DNA of 64,000 nucleotides, from positions 1-64,000 of the forward strand of contig CAJUCW010000017.1 of the NCBI GenBank assembly GCA_910585275.1, in the 5' to 3' direction. The notes beneath the pieces were generated by a model. It worked only from the letters and a program-made list of their open reading frames with translations. It was not told the origin of the DNA and searched no databases. The position numbers and the translations under genes were made by a program. Position 1 is the stretch's first letter, and each line of letters begins with the position of its first letter. Shown in pieces: positions 52,255 through 61,842 of this stretch. Source of the DNA: an uncultured Muribaculaceae bacterium. Lineage in GTDB: Bacteria > Bacteroidota > Bacteroidia > Bacteroidales > Muribaculaceae.

Positions 52255-54678
52255 ATGAACAAACCCATCCTTACCGCCACCCTACTGCTCGCATCGATAA
52301 TGCCGGAAGCATCGGCAATCAACCGCAACAGACTGCTTATCGACAGCGACTGGAAATTCACTCAAAAAGAGGACGCCATGTTCTCACACAACGACTGCAA
52401 CGACTCGGAATGGGAAAAGATTTCACTTCCCCACGACTGGAGCGTGCTCCATGATTTCGACAGCAACGAACCGGCCGGAAACGACGGAGGCTATCTCCCT
52501 ACCGGGAAAGGATGGTACCGCAAGACAATCAATATACCCGATTCGATAGTGGGGAAACCCTGCGACCTATATTTCGAAGGGATTTATATGAACAGCGAAG
52601 TCTATTGCAACGGCCACCGTGTGGGAGGCCATCCCTACGGCTACACGTCGTTCCGATGCAATGTGGGTCCTTATCTTAAAGCGGGCAACAATGTAATTGC
52701 CGTGTATGTTGACAATTCCCGCCAAAAGAACAGCCGATGGTATTCAGGATCGGGTATTTACCGCCATGCATGGCTCGAACCACACGGAGAGGTTTATGTG
52801 AAACCCTGGAGCCTACAGGTCACCACCCCCGTAGTCTCGGCGCAAAAAGGGGTGGCCCGCATAAATTTCACAATTGTCGATTCTTTAAAAAGCCAAGGGA
52901 AAGACGCCTTGAAACTCCCTGTCAGCATCAATGTGAGCAACCGTGCAGGTTTTTCCGAGACCATAACCGACACCGTGAGAATCCAGCCGGGCGAAAAACT
53001 TAAATACTGTAGCCATGAGGTGGAAATTAAAAATCCAGAATTATGGAACTGCGACAATCCCGCGCTCTACAAGGCATCCGTGACGCTGCATCTTCCGGAC
53101 GGCACGGAAGAAACCGAATATGACACATTCGGTTTCCGCACAATCGAATATTCCGCCGACGAAGGATTTAAACTCAACGGAAAACCGATGCTTATAAGCG
53201 GGGCATGCCTCCATCACGACAACGGAATACTTGGCGCGGCTTCATACGACGATGCGGAATATCGCAAGGCGAAACTCATGAAAGATGCCGGATTCAATGC
53301 TGTCAGAACCTCGCACAACCCTCCGGCTCCGGCTTTTATCGCGGCCTGCGACAGTCTCGGCCTTCTCGTAATCGACGAAGCGTTCGACGGTTGGAAAGCT
53401 GCCAAGAATCCTCACGATTATTCAGAACTATTCGACGAATGGTGGGATAAGGACGTGTCGGCACTTGTGAAACGTGACCGCAACCATCCCTCCGTGATAT
53501 GCTGGAGCATCGGCAACGAAATTATAGAACGAAAGTCGCCGGAAGCGGTAGAGATGGCATACAACCTCGCCGCAAAATGTCGTGAACTCGACCCGACTCG
53601 ACCCGTTACCTCGGCACTCGCCGCCTGGGACCCGGACTGGGAGATATACGACCCTCTTGCTTCACGACATGACATCGTAGGCTACAACTACATGATACAC
53701 AAAGCCGAATCAGACCATCTCCGCGTGCCGTCAAGAGTGATCTGGCAGACGGAATCATATCCCCGCGACGCATTCAAAAACTGGGAGAAAGTGAACGACC
53801 ATCCTTTTATAATCGGGGATTTCGTATGGACCGGCCTCGACTATATCGGTGAATCGGGCATCGGAAGATATTATTATGAGGGAGACCCGGAAGGGGAACA
53901 TTTCCACCGCCCGCTCTGGCCATGGCACAATTCATATTGCGGCGATTTAGACATTATCGGAGGCCGAAAACCTATTTCCCACTACCGCGAACTTCTCTAC
54001 ACCGACCTCCCGAAACTGTATATGGCAGTCCGCGAACCTGACGGCTACAAAGGGAAGATTAAGGAAACGATGTGGGGCACTTACCCCACTATGGAATCCT
54101 GGAACTGGAAAGGACACGAAGGGAAACCCATCGAAGTGGAGATTATATCCAACTATCCTTCGGTAGAACTGCTGCAAGACGGCAAATCAATCGGCAAAAA
54201 GAAAACCGACAGGTCAACCGAGTTTAAGGCAGTCTTCGAAATTCCTTACAAACCGGGAGAAATCGAGGCAGTTGCTTTCGATGAAAATGGAAACCAAACG
54301 GCGTCATATAAAATAGCCACCTCCGGCAAACCGTATGCCATCCGGCTCCGTTCCGACAGAAACTTTTTGCCAAATACGCAACAATCCCTTGCATATATCA
54401 CAGCCGAAGTAATTGATAAGAAAGGCAACGTAGTGACCGATGCCGAACTGCCGCTCAAGTTCACTGTGGAGGGTGAGGCCGAAATCATCGCCACAGGTTC
54501 AGGCAATCCGAAAGACCCGGCGGGATATTTCCACAAAGAGCGCGTCACAGATAAAGGTACGGCACTCGGTGTGGTGAGAGCCACCGGGAATAATTCAAAA
54601 AGCGGGAAAGACATTGTAAAGGTAACAGTGTCGTCTCCGGGACTGAAGTATGCCTCCATCAAACTACCGCTCAAATAA
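52255..54678 (+). CDS. Glycoside hydrolase family 2 beta-galactosidase-type enzyme
   Basis: 807 residues from ATG 52255, chosen because it gives a signal peptide (MNKPILTATLLLASIMPEASA) and lies just after the promoter. Order: sugar-binding jelly roll (LPHDWSVLHDFDS, KGWYRKTINIP, FEGIYMNSEVYCNGH), immunoglobulin-like domain, TIM barrel with FNAVRTSHNPPAPAFIAACD, acid/base Glu in CWSIGNEI and probable nucleophile Glu in WQTESYP, and C-terminal DUF4982/invasin-like beta domains. It hydrolyses beta-galactosides or related glycans in the periplasm. Followed after 23 bp by a two-component system. No SusC/SusD pair is nearby, so this is not a classical polysaccharide locus. Confidence 0.9.
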   Translation: MNKPILTATLLLASIMPEASAINRNRLLIDSDWKFTQKEDAMFSHNDCNDSEWEKISLPHDWSVLHDFDSNEPAGNDGGYLPTGKGWYRKTINIPDSIVGKPCDLYFEGIYMNSEVYCNGHRVGGHPYGYTSFRCNVGPYLKAGNNVIAVYVDNSRQKNSRWYSGSGIYRHAWLEPHGEVYVKPWSLQVTTPVVSAQKGVARINFTIVDSLKSQGKDALKLPVSINVSNRAGFSETITDTVRIQPGEKLKYCSHEVEIKNPELWNCDNPALYKASVTLHLPDGTEETEYDTFGFRTIEYSADEGFKLNGKPMLISGACLHHDNGILGAASYDDAEYRKAKLMKDAGFNAVRTSHNPPAPAFIAACDSLGLLVIDEAFDGWKAAKNPHDYSELFDEWWDKDVSALVKRDRNHPSVICWSIGNEIIERKSPEAVEMAYNLAAKCRELDPTRPVTSALAAWDPDWEIYDPLASRHDIVGYNYMIHKAESDHLRVPSRVIWQTESYPRDAFKNWEKVNDHPFIIGDFVWTGLDYIGESGIGRYYYEGDPEGEHFHRPLWPWHNSYCGDLDIIGGRKPISHYRELLYTDLPKLYMAVREPDGYKGKIKETMWGTYPTMESWNWKGHEGKPIEVEIISNYPSVELLQDGKSIGKKKTDRSTEFKAVFEIPYKPGEIEAVAFDENGNQTASYKIATSGKPYAIRLRSDRNFLPNTQQSLAYITAEVIDKKGNVVTDAELPLKFTVEGEAEIIATGSGNPKDPAGYFHKERVTDKGTALGVVRATGNNSKSGKDIVKVTVSSPGLKYASIKLPLK

Positions 54679-54701
54679 AAAACTTATTTTGAAGAAAACC
54701 T

Positions 54702-55373
54702 ATGGCAAAACGGATTCTTATAGTCGATGACGAGGAGACCCTTCGGGAGGGACTACGCACATATCTGGAACTCGAAGGTTACGAAGCCGACACGGCTGCC
54801 GACGCAGCTGAAGCCCGGAAGAAAAAACCTGAAAAATATGACCTGCTCCTTCTTGACATAATGATGGACGGCATGAGCGGCATAGAATTCGCCGACTTGC
54901 TGAAAGAAAATCCGCAGACCGCCGACCTCCCTATAATATTCCTTACAGCTAAAGATTCCGACGACGATATGGTGGCCGGTCTCCGGCTTGGCGCAGACGA
55001 CTATATATGCAAACCTTATTCTGTTAAAAACGTAGTTGCAAGAATCGAAGCCGTGCTCCGGAGGACGCAAAGGCAACCGACGGAAAACCATCACGAATCG
55101 GCCATCGAATGCGACAGGGCCACCCTAACCTGCTCGGTCGATGGTGAAAAAATCAAATTGCCTAAAAAGGAATTCGAGATTCTTGCACTGCTCTTGGAGA
55201 ATCCTGGAAGGATTTTCTCGCGGGAAGAACTCGTCAATAAAATCTGGCCGGAAAACGTCATAGTGGTTGACCGGTCGGTTGACGTCCATATTGCGCGCAT
55301 ACGAAGCAAAATCGGTGCTTACGGAAAAAACATAGTGTCACGCTCAGGTTATGGCTATGGCTGGCAAAATTAA
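54702..55373 (+). CDS. OmpR/PhoB-family response regulator
   Basis: 223 residues. Receiver domain 1-118 with acidic pocket (DDEE), phosphoacceptor Asp in LLLLDIMMDGMSG, Thr in FLTAKDS and Lys in DYICKPYS. Winged-helix domain from about 130 (LPKKEFEILALLLENPGRIF, SREELVNKIWP, RSVDVHIARIRSKIG). Its end overlaps the start of the histidine kinase gene by 23 bp. Followed by a phosphate transporter, which points to a phosphate-response (PhoB-like) role; the RprY type is the alternative. Confidence 0.9.
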   Translation: MAKRILIVDDEETLREGLRTYLELEGYEADTAADAAEARKKKPEKYDLLLLDIMMDGMSGIEFADLLKENPQTADLPIIFLTAKDSDDDMVAGLRLGADDYICKPYSVKNVVARIEAVLRRTQRQPTENHHESAIECDRATLTCSVDGEKIKLPKKEFEILALLLENPGRIFSREELVNKIWPENVIVVDRSVDVHIARIRSKIGAYGKNIVSRSGYGYGWQN

Positions 55374-56763
55374 AGTTTCATTTCATGCCAAAGTGCTACT
55401 TATTGTGCTGGCACTTTGCTGGATACCGGTAGGGGTGTTCATGGTTTTCCAATACCAGCGGGAGAAAGAATTCAAAACTCTCTTGCTCGACACCCGTCTT
55501 CAGACATACAATTCACTGATTATCGAAGACATAAGACATGGCGACGACATAACGCAAGCCATAAGGAAAGCCGGCACTCCAGTAGAAGGGCTGCGCGTGA
55601 CGCTTATCGACAGGAACGGCGACGTGATTTTTGACAACAACGACCGCACGCCTTTCCCCACAACCAACCATAACGACCGTCCGGAAGTGAAGGATGCCCG
55701 CAAATATGGCAACGGCCATGCCTCGGAACGCCATTCGGAAAGCGACGACGTCAACTATTTCTATTCGGCCACGGATGCAGGCGACGGAAAGATTATAAGG
55801 TCGGCCGCCCCTTATTCGCATACGCTTCAGGAAATTCTCAGTGCAGACGGTTCGCTCCTATGGATTATGGCGGTCATAACCGTAGTGATGAGCCTCATAG
55901 CGTATCTCGCAACCCGCAAGGTTTCGCTCAGTATAAAAAAACTCAACGATTTCGCGGAGAAGGCCGAGAAAAGGGAACGGATATTCGACCATGAGGCTTT
56001 CCCTGACGACGAACTCGGAAGCATCGCAAGCCATATCGTGAGGCTTTACATACAGCGCGACGAACAACACCGGGAGGCGATGAGACAGGAACAAGACAAA
56101 ATCAGACTCAAGAAACAACTCACAAACAACATCAATCATGAGTTGAAAACTCCGGTTGCCTCCATACTGATATGCCTCGACCTCATTGCAGACCATCCTG
56201 AACTTTCAGAAGAGAAAAAGCGTGACTTCTTTCAAAGGATACGCACCAACGCCCTACGGCTCGACTCTCTGCTTAAGGATGTGGCCGACATCACCAGAAT
56301 TGACGAAGGCCAGGAGCGGATTTCAAAAACCGACATTGACCTGACGGAAACCATTAAAAATATTGTGGAGGAAGAACAACTGCGCACCGACATCAGAATC
56401 ATAACCTCCGGACCCTGTCTTGACATCTACGGCAACCCTCATCTCATAGAATCCATATTCCGTAACCTTATCGACAACGCAATCGCCTACAGCGACGCAA
56501 CGGAGATTAGAATTGAAAACGACAAAGATGGCAACTTCACGGTCAGCGACAACGGCGTGGGAATCCCCGACGAACATCTGCCCCATATATTCGAACGGTT
56601 CTACCGTATCGACAAGGGTCGTTCACGTGCCGCCGGAGGAACCGGCCTTGGACTTGCAATCGTAAAAAACGCCGTGGCGTTCCACGGTGGGAAAATCAGT
56701 GTGGCGTCTTCCAAAGGGCTCGTTTTCCGGTTCAACCTTAAAATTAACAAAAAGGCAACATAA
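55351..56763 (+). CDS. Membrane sensor histidine kinase (PhoR-like)
   Basis: 470 residues, starting within the regulator gene (ATG 55351 or 55357). Two membrane helices (about 13-32 and 168-188) flank a periplasmic sensor of about 130 residues. Cytoplasmic part: HAMP-like linker, dimerisation helix with phospho-His in NNINHELKTPVASIL, and ATPase domain with N box FRNLIDNAIAYS, DNGVGIPDEHLPHIFERFYR and GGTGLGLAIVK. A compact kinase of the PhoR class. Confidence 0.9.
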   Translation: MAMAGKIKVSFHAKVLLIVLALCWIPVGVFMVFQYQREKEFKTLLLDTRLQTYNSLIIEDIRHGDDITQAIRKAGTPVEGLRVTLIDRNGDVIFDNNDRTPFPTTNHNDRPEVKDARKYGNGHASERHSESDDVNYFYSATDAGDGKIIRSAAPYSHTLQEILSADGSLLWIMAVITVVMSLIAYLATRKVSLSIKKLNDFAEKAEKRERIFDHEAFPDDELGSIASHIVRLYIQRDEQHREAMRQEQDKIRLKKQLTNNINHELKTPVASILICLDLIADHPELSEEKKRDFFQRIRTNALRLDSLLKDVADITRIDEGQERISKTDIDLTETIKNIVEEEQLRTDIRIITSGPCLDIYGNPHLIESIFRNLIDNAIAYSDATEIRIENDKDGNFTVSDNGVGIPDEHLPHIFERFYRIDKGRSRAAGGTGLGLAIVKNAVAFHGGKISVASSKGLVFRFNLKINKKAT

Positions 56764-56860
56764 TCTCAATATTTAGGCAACAATCAATACTGATATTTGC
56801 ATACGAAAACCGACGGAAAAGGCCGCCGGGATAAGACAAGTATTCATCTAATTCAGTATT

Positions 56861-59188
56861 ATGGATTTACTTTTCCTTGGCATCGTTATTTTTCTATTCA
56901 TGCTCGCAGTGTTCGACCTTTCGGTGGGAGTGAGCAACGATGCCGTAAATTTTCTTTCTTCAGCCGTAGGCGCCAGGGCTGCTTCTTTTAAAAGAATCAT
57001 GATTGTGGCCGCCATAGGCGTGTTCATCGGCGCTGCCATGAGCAACGGCATGATGGACGTAGCCCGCCACGGCATATTCCGTCCCGAAAATCTATCCTTC
57101 TATGATGTCATAGCAATTTTCATGGCGGTAATGGTGACAGATATCATCCTGCTCGACATGTTCAATTCGCTCGGAATGCCCACCTCCACCACCGTCTCAA
57201 TGGTGTTCGAGCTTTTGGGTGCCACATTCGTAGTGGCTCTTTTCAAGATAGCGGAGCCGGCAAACACTCTCGGCATGGGCGATCTGCTTAATACAGAGAA
57301 AGCCCTTTCGGTGATTCTCGGCATTTTCCTTTCGGTGGCGATTGCATTCGTATTCGGAACCGTCGTCCAGTTCCTCACTCGCCTTATATTCACTTTCGAA
57401 TACAAGAGCAAGCTAAAATGGAAAGTCGCGTTGTTCGGAGGCACCGCATGCACGGCCATAGTATATTTCATGCTTCTGAAAGGAATCAAAGACCTCACCA
57501 TAATGACTCCGGAGCTGAAAGACTGGATCAACCATAACACCGCACTCATCCTGGCGGGTTCGTTCGTCGGATTTTCAATACTTATGCAGATTCTCCATTG
57601 GTGCAAGGTCAACGTTTTCAAAGTGGTGGTTCTGCTTGGCACCTTCTCGCTCGCCATGGCGTTTGCAGGCAACGACCTTGTCAACTTCATCGGCGTTCCC
57701 CTCACGTCGCTTGCATCTTATCAGGATTATACAGCTTCGGGAGGAGGCAACCTCCACGGTTTCATGATGGGCAGCCTCAACGGACCCGCCCAGACCCCCT
57801 TCTATTTCCTTATCGGTGCAGGCATGATAATGGTGGTGTCGCTCGCCACATCTAAAAAGGCACGTCAGGTGACGCAAACCACAGTAGGGTTGAGTTCAAA
57901 AAGCCAGGGCGACGAGATGTTCGGTTCATCACGCCTCGGAAGGTCTATGGTAAGGGCTTCGCTCAACGTGCATTCATGGATAAGCGCCCATACCCCGCAA
58001 AAAGTTAAGAATTGGGTCAACAAACGCATGGACAGCTCCGTGACCCAGGAAGAAGACGGCGCAGCCTTCGACCTTATAAGAGGTTCGGTCAATCTTATGC
58101 TCGCCGGCATGCTGATTGCATTCGGCACATCGCTCAAACTTCCCCTTTCAACCACATTCGTAACCTTTATGGTAGCCATGGGCACATCGCTCGCCGACCG
58201 CGCATGGGGCCGCGAAAGCGCCGTGTTCAGAATCACAGGCGTAATCTCGGTCATAGGCGGTTGGTTCATAACGGCAGGTGTCGCATTTATAGGTGCAGGT
58301 ATGGTTGTCTGTCTCATGCATCTCGGAGGCGTGCCTGTGATGATTGCCGGCGGCGTGATTGCGCTTACCCTCCTTGTGAGAAGCAACATACGTTTCCGCA
58401 AAAAAAGAAAAGAAGAGGAAAGCGACACTCTTTTCCAGACCATCCTCACCACGGAAAACCAGGCTGAAGTGTGGCCTCTCCTGAGGATATATATCAACGA
58501 GAAACAAAAGATGTTCCTTTCCTTTGCCGCGGAAAGCTATGCAGAGGTGACGGCAGGGTTCATCAACGACAATACCAAACTGCTGTCACATTCCGAAAAA
58601 ATGCTCGTCAACGAAAAGAACGTTCTTAAAAGCCAACGCAGGAAACTCACGCTTTGCATGAGGAAAGTAAACCCGGACACGGCGATAGAGAAAAGCACCT
58701 GGTTCCATCTCAGCAACAATATGGCGATGTCGATGACTTATAACCTTCGGCGCATCAACGAGGTTTGCAAAGAACACGTCGATAACAATTTCCGGCCGTT
58801 GCCGAAGATGTTCCACGAGTCATTCTCCGAAATATGCGGAAAGATTATCGGAGTGCTCAAAGACTCCGAAAACATCATCGAAGAGAGCCAACCCGAAACC
58901 ATCGACGAATTGCGCCGCCGATGTGATTCGATAAAAGACAGGCTTTCCTACATGACCCGCGACGTGTATGAACTCCTGCAGAAAGGCGACGCCGACAACA
59001 TGACAGTGGCCTACGTCTATCTCAACGTGCTCCAGGAAAGCCAGGAATTCATAACCTCCCTGCGCAAGATGCTCCGCGCATCGGGCAAACTTAACCTCGC
59101 CCCCTCCTCCTACCGCAGCTTCACCCATCCTCTCCGCCTCCAAACCATCAGCCTCCAAACCATCAGCCCCCTCCAAAACAACAAATAA
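56861..59188 (+). CDS. pit: PiT-family phosphate transporter with PhoU-like C-terminal domain
   Basis: 775 residues. PiT signatures in both halves: VGVSNDAVNFLSSAVGARA and FAGNDLVNFIGVPLTS, with NSLGMPTSTTVSM and GTSLKLPLSTTFVTFM. After the last membrane helices (about residue 510) a soluble helical domain of about 250 residues resembles PhoU (IRELPD-type helices, EICGKIIGVLKDSENII, LRRRCDSIKDRLSYM), which usually controls phosphate flux. It lies 97 bp downstream of the kinase gene. The last 25 residues include a short repeat (LQTISLQTISPLQ), from a small DNA repeat. Confidence 0.92.
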   Translation: MDLLFLGIVIFLFMLAVFDLSVGVSNDAVNFLSSAVGARAASFKRIMIVAAIGVFIGAAMSNGMMDVARHGIFRPENLSFYDVIAIFMAVMVTDIILLDMFNSLGMPTSTTVSMVFELLGATFVVALFKIAEPANTLGMGDLLNTEKALSVILGIFLSVAIAFVFGTVVQFLTRLIFTFEYKSKLKWKVALFGGTACTAIVYFMLLKGIKDLTIMTPELKDWINHNTALILAGSFVGFSILMQILHWCKVNVFKVVVLLGTFSLAMAFAGNDLVNFIGVPLTSLASYQDYTASGGGNLHGFMMGSLNGPAQTPFYFLIGAGMIMVVSLATSKKARQVTQTTVGLSSKSQGDEMFGSSRLGRSMVRASLNVHSWISAHTPQKVKNWVNKRMDSSVTQEEDGAAFDLIRGSVNLMLAGMLIAFGTSLKLPLSTTFVTFMVAMGTSLADRAWGRESAVFRITGVISVIGGWFITAGVAFIGAGMVVCLMHLGGVPVMIAGGVIALTLLVRSNIRFRKKRKEEESDTLFQTILTTENQAEVWPLLRIYINEKQKMFLSFAAESYAEVTAGFINDNTKLLSHSEKMLVNEKNVLKSQRRKLTLCMRKVNPDTAIEKSTWFHLSNNMAMSMTYNLRRINEVCKEHVDNNFRPLPKMFHESFSEICGKIIGVLKDSENIIEESQPETIDELRRRCDSIKDRLSYMTRDVYELLQKGDADNMTVAYVYLNVLQESQEFITSLRKMLRASGKLNLAPSSYRSFTHPLRLQTISLQTISPLQNNK

Positions 59189-59508
59189 TTCCGGAGGCCT
59201 GTCTCGCCCTGATTTGGTTGAATCTCGGAATCCCGGTTGTCCCACTGTCCCACCCCTGGGACAGTGGGACAAATCTTGATTGTGGTGCGCACGAAGTAAG
59301 CATTCCCCCTTATTAAAACCGTTTTAACAATTCCTGGACCACTTTATATTTTATTTTGGGCCACCTCTTGTAAAAACCTAAATTATTTGTTCAATTTTGA
59401 ATATAGGGACATCCCTTCGGCATGTTTGAATGCATCGAATTGAATTGCACAAATATTTACTGCGTTGGCTCTAATACACTCACAGTCTTATGTTCCTCTG
59501 CATATTCG
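59189..59508. other. Intergenic stretch with a perfect hairpin
   Basis: No supported gene. Holds the hairpin at 59237-59272 described separately. The remainder is AT-rich and shows no motif I recognise. Confidence 0.5.
59237..59272. repeat. Perfect 16-bp hairpin
   Basis: Arms 59237-59252 and 59257-59272 (TTGTCCCACTGTCCCA and its complement) with a CCCC loop. Each arm itself repeats GTCCCA. No T tract follows. It may be a REP-like palindrome that stabilises the phosphate transporter mRNA, or a terminator of non-standard type. Confidence 0.7.
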
Positions 59509-59539
59509 ATTGTCATCTCAGAAATTTTAGCTAATTTTG
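59509..59539 (+). promoter_or_regulatory. Promoter of the type III restriction-modification operon
   Basis: ATTG (59509-59512), 19 bp, TAATTTTG (59532-59539). Full -7 match and three of four at -33. The start codon of mod is 374 bp downstream, giving a very long leader. Confidence 0.6.
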
Positions 59540-59913
59540 CATATAGACTCACGCCGTGCGTCTTCCGAGAGAGGAAGCGAGGCGGGAGGTAAAATAAAAG
59601 GCGTTTACTCGCGCTTTATTCTTGTTCAATAGAAAACCTGCCAGTTTTTAATTTACAACCAAGAATACTGCTAAAGTAGATGCTCACGGGTATGTCCATA
59701 CCTATCCGGGCTCATTCCTTGCCTTATGGCATGGGGTGAGTTTGGGATGGCTGTATATACCGGCGTGAGTTTCTGTAAAAGCATGTTCGGTTGTAATGGT
59801 TTCCCTGGCAGGTACCACTATTGAAAGGATGTGCGAAGTACAGATTCTCACGTCTTTTTGTATAAACCTGCCAGACTTGTCGCGAGGAGAATCCGCGATT
59901 CCAATGAATCGCC
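59540..59913 (+). promoter_or_regulatory. Structured leader of the mod gene with alternative pairings
   Basis: The segment ACCTGCCAG occurs at 59636-59644 and again at 59866-59874 (within an 11-bp direct repeat); its complement CTGGCAGGT is at 59805-59813 and can pair with either one, not both. Other hairpins: CTTCC/GGAAG at 59562-59577, a CTCA..TGCC/GGCA..TGAG stem at 59711-59740, and a start-codon hairpin at 59895-59912. This is the architecture of a regulatory leader. No known RNA family was recognised. Confidence 0.5.
59895..59912 (+). promoter_or_regulatory. Hairpin touching the mod start codon
   Basis: Perfect 7-bp stem GCGATTC/GAATCGC with a 4-nt loop; its 3' arm ends one base before the ATG at 59914. 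Expected to limit ribosome access. Confidence 0.65.
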
Positions 59914-61842
59914 ATGAAAGCGACTGACCGACATAAGCTAATTGACCGCATCAACACCTTGGAGGGGTTGACCGACGATGAACGCTCGGCGCTTCTCGGA
60001 CTTCTTCGTGAGCACAAGACCTACGGACTTGTGTGGGAAGATAAGCCCGAAGACGTTGAAGAACGTCTGCGCAACGAGCTTCCTGTACTAATCGAGGACA
60101 AAGAACGAGCATTGACTGATGCCGGTCCCGATGCTCCCAATCATATTCTTATCGAGGGCGACAACCTCGAAGCCCTTGCCACCCTCGCATATACTCATGC
60201 AGGTAAAATCGACGTAATCTATATAGATCCGCCATATAACACCGGCAACGAGGATTTTGTATATAACGACAATTACGTTAATTCAGATGATGATTATAAG
60301 CACTCTATGTGGCTCTCCTTTATGAAAAGGAGATTACGCATTGCTAAAAAACTGCTCTCTAATAGAGGTGTTATATTCATTTCGATAGATGATAACGAGG
60401 CGGCTAACCTAAAAGTTCTATGTGATGACTCGGAATTTTTTGGAGCTAAAAATTTTGCCGGTCAGTTTATTTGGCATCAAGGTCGCAAATCTATGGCTGC
60501 TCAATTCGCAGTCAATCACGAATATTGTCTTGTCTATTGTAAGAATCGTGCGGCTTTGCTTACCTACGATTTACAAACTGAGAACAATAACTGGCGAGAG
60601 AAAAAAGAAGGGCTACAAGATATTTACGCAGAGTTTGATAGACTTTCAGAGATTTTTGGCTCTGATTACGCTTCTATTGAAAAGGGTATACGCAAGTTCT
60701 TCAAAGATTTACCAACTGACAATCCCGCAAAACGTCAATCACAATACAAGTGCGTCGATGAAGGGGGCTTATATTTCCCCGGGGATATAGCACAAGGTAC
60801 AGGAAATGGAGGCAGATTTGATATTATACACCCTCGTACTGGTAAACCATGCAAAGTTCCAAAGGGTGGATGGCGATTCGGGGAATCAAAATTACCTGAA
60901 ATCCTTAAAGCAAATCTAATTCATTTTGGCGCAGACGAAACAACCGTGCCTTGCCTAAAACGCTATCTTCGAAATACCGAATACGAAGTTATGTCAAGCG
61001 TTTTTTATCGAGATGGGCGCGGCGCAACCAAGCGTCTTGAAATACTTTTGGGCTCAAAAGCATTTGACCACCCGAAAGATGAAGAAGTTATAGCTAAATT
61101 CATTAAAGCAGTAACCTCATATTCAGACGACCGCTCATATACTGTTCTTGACTTTTTCGCGGGTTCCGGCACAACTTTACACTCGGTAATGATGCTAAAT
61201 GCAGCAGATGGGCGCAAGCGCACATGTATTCTCTGCACCAACAACGAGAACGGCATTTGCGAGAATGTAACCTACGAGCGTAACAAGCGCGTTATCGAGG
61301 GTTATACAAAACCTAACGGCGAAGTAGTTGCCGGACTTGCCGACAACAACCTCCGCTATTACCGCACGGATTTTGTGGATCGCAGCCGCTCCACTAAAAA
61401 TATGCGCCATTTGGTCCAGCTCTCCACTGATATGCTCTGCATCAAGGAAAACCTTTATGCCGAACAGAAAACTTTTGCAGGTCTGCCGACTTACAAAAAC
61501 ATCTATCGCTATTTTGAGCACGGCGATAAGAAAATGCTCGTCATCTACGATGAACGATATGTTGATGAAATCGTCAAGATGATAGCATCGGTGGAAACCG
61601 ACTCGAAAATCAAGGTGTATGTGTTCTCACCCAGCGAAGACCCGTGGGAGGCAAGTTTTGAGCCTGTCAGTGACAAGGTGGACCTTTGCGCACTGCCCCA
61701 AGCCATTTACAACACTTATAAGCGAATATTGCCGAAGCGTAGGCAGAAACCAATCGAGCCGCCCGAGGAAGAAGATGCACTTGCCGGGAGCGATGATGAT
61801 GAAATCGGCGGTCTGTTCAGTCAGGAAGGAGGCGAGGAATGA
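59914..61842 (+). CDS. mod: Type III restriction-modification DNA methyltransferase (Mod)
   Basis: 642 residues. Catalytic motif IV DPPYNTGNEDF (Asp105) precedes the AdoMet motif I DFFAGSGTT (about residue 415), the order of beta-class N6-adenine methyltransferases, as in type III Mod. N-terminal helical part (1-75) and a central target-recognition region (about 180-370, ending in KCVDEGGLYFPGD, GGWRFGES). The C-terminus is acidic (PPEEEDALAGSDDDE). Modifies one strand of an asymmetric site and confers specificity on Res. It overlaps res by four bases (ATGA). No simple-sequence repeat for phase variation is present. Confidence 0.93.
   Translation: MKATDRHKLIDRINTLEGLTDDERSALLGLLREHKTYGLVWEDKPEDVEERLRNELPVLIEDKERALTDAGPDAPNHILIEGDNLEALATLAYTHAGKIDVIYIDPPYNTGNEDFVYNDNYVNSDDDYKHSMWLSFMKRRLRIAKKLLSNRGVIFISIDDNEAANLKVLCDDSEFFGAKNFAGQFIWHQGRKSMAAQFAVNHEYCLVYCKNRAALLTYDLQTENNNWREKKEGLQDIYAEFDRLSEIFGSDYASIEKGIRKFFKDLPTDNPAKRQSQYKCVDEGGLYFPGDIAQGTGNGGRFDIIHPRTGKPCKVPKGGWRFGESKLPEILKANLIHFGADETTVPCLKRYLRNTEYEVMSSVFYRDGRGATKRLEILLGSKAFDHPKDEEVIAKFIKAVTSYSDDRSYTVLDFFAGSGTTLHSVMMLNAADGRKRTCILCTNNENGICENVTYERNKRVIEGYTKPNGEVVAGLADNNLRYYRTDFVDRSRSTKNMRHLVQLSTDMLCIKENLYAEQKTFAGLPTYKNIYRYFEHGDKKMLVIYDERYVDEIVKMIASVETDSKIKVYVFSPSEDPWEASFEPVSDKVDLCALPQAIYNTYKRILPKRRQKPIEPPEEEDALAGSDDDEIGGLFSQEGGEE

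Noticed and set aside
59680..59880. Possible group II intron or retron-type RNA in the mod leader
   Set aside because: No domain V signature, no intron 5' GTGYG boundary and no reverse transcriptase gene nearby; the sequence is kept as a structured leader only.
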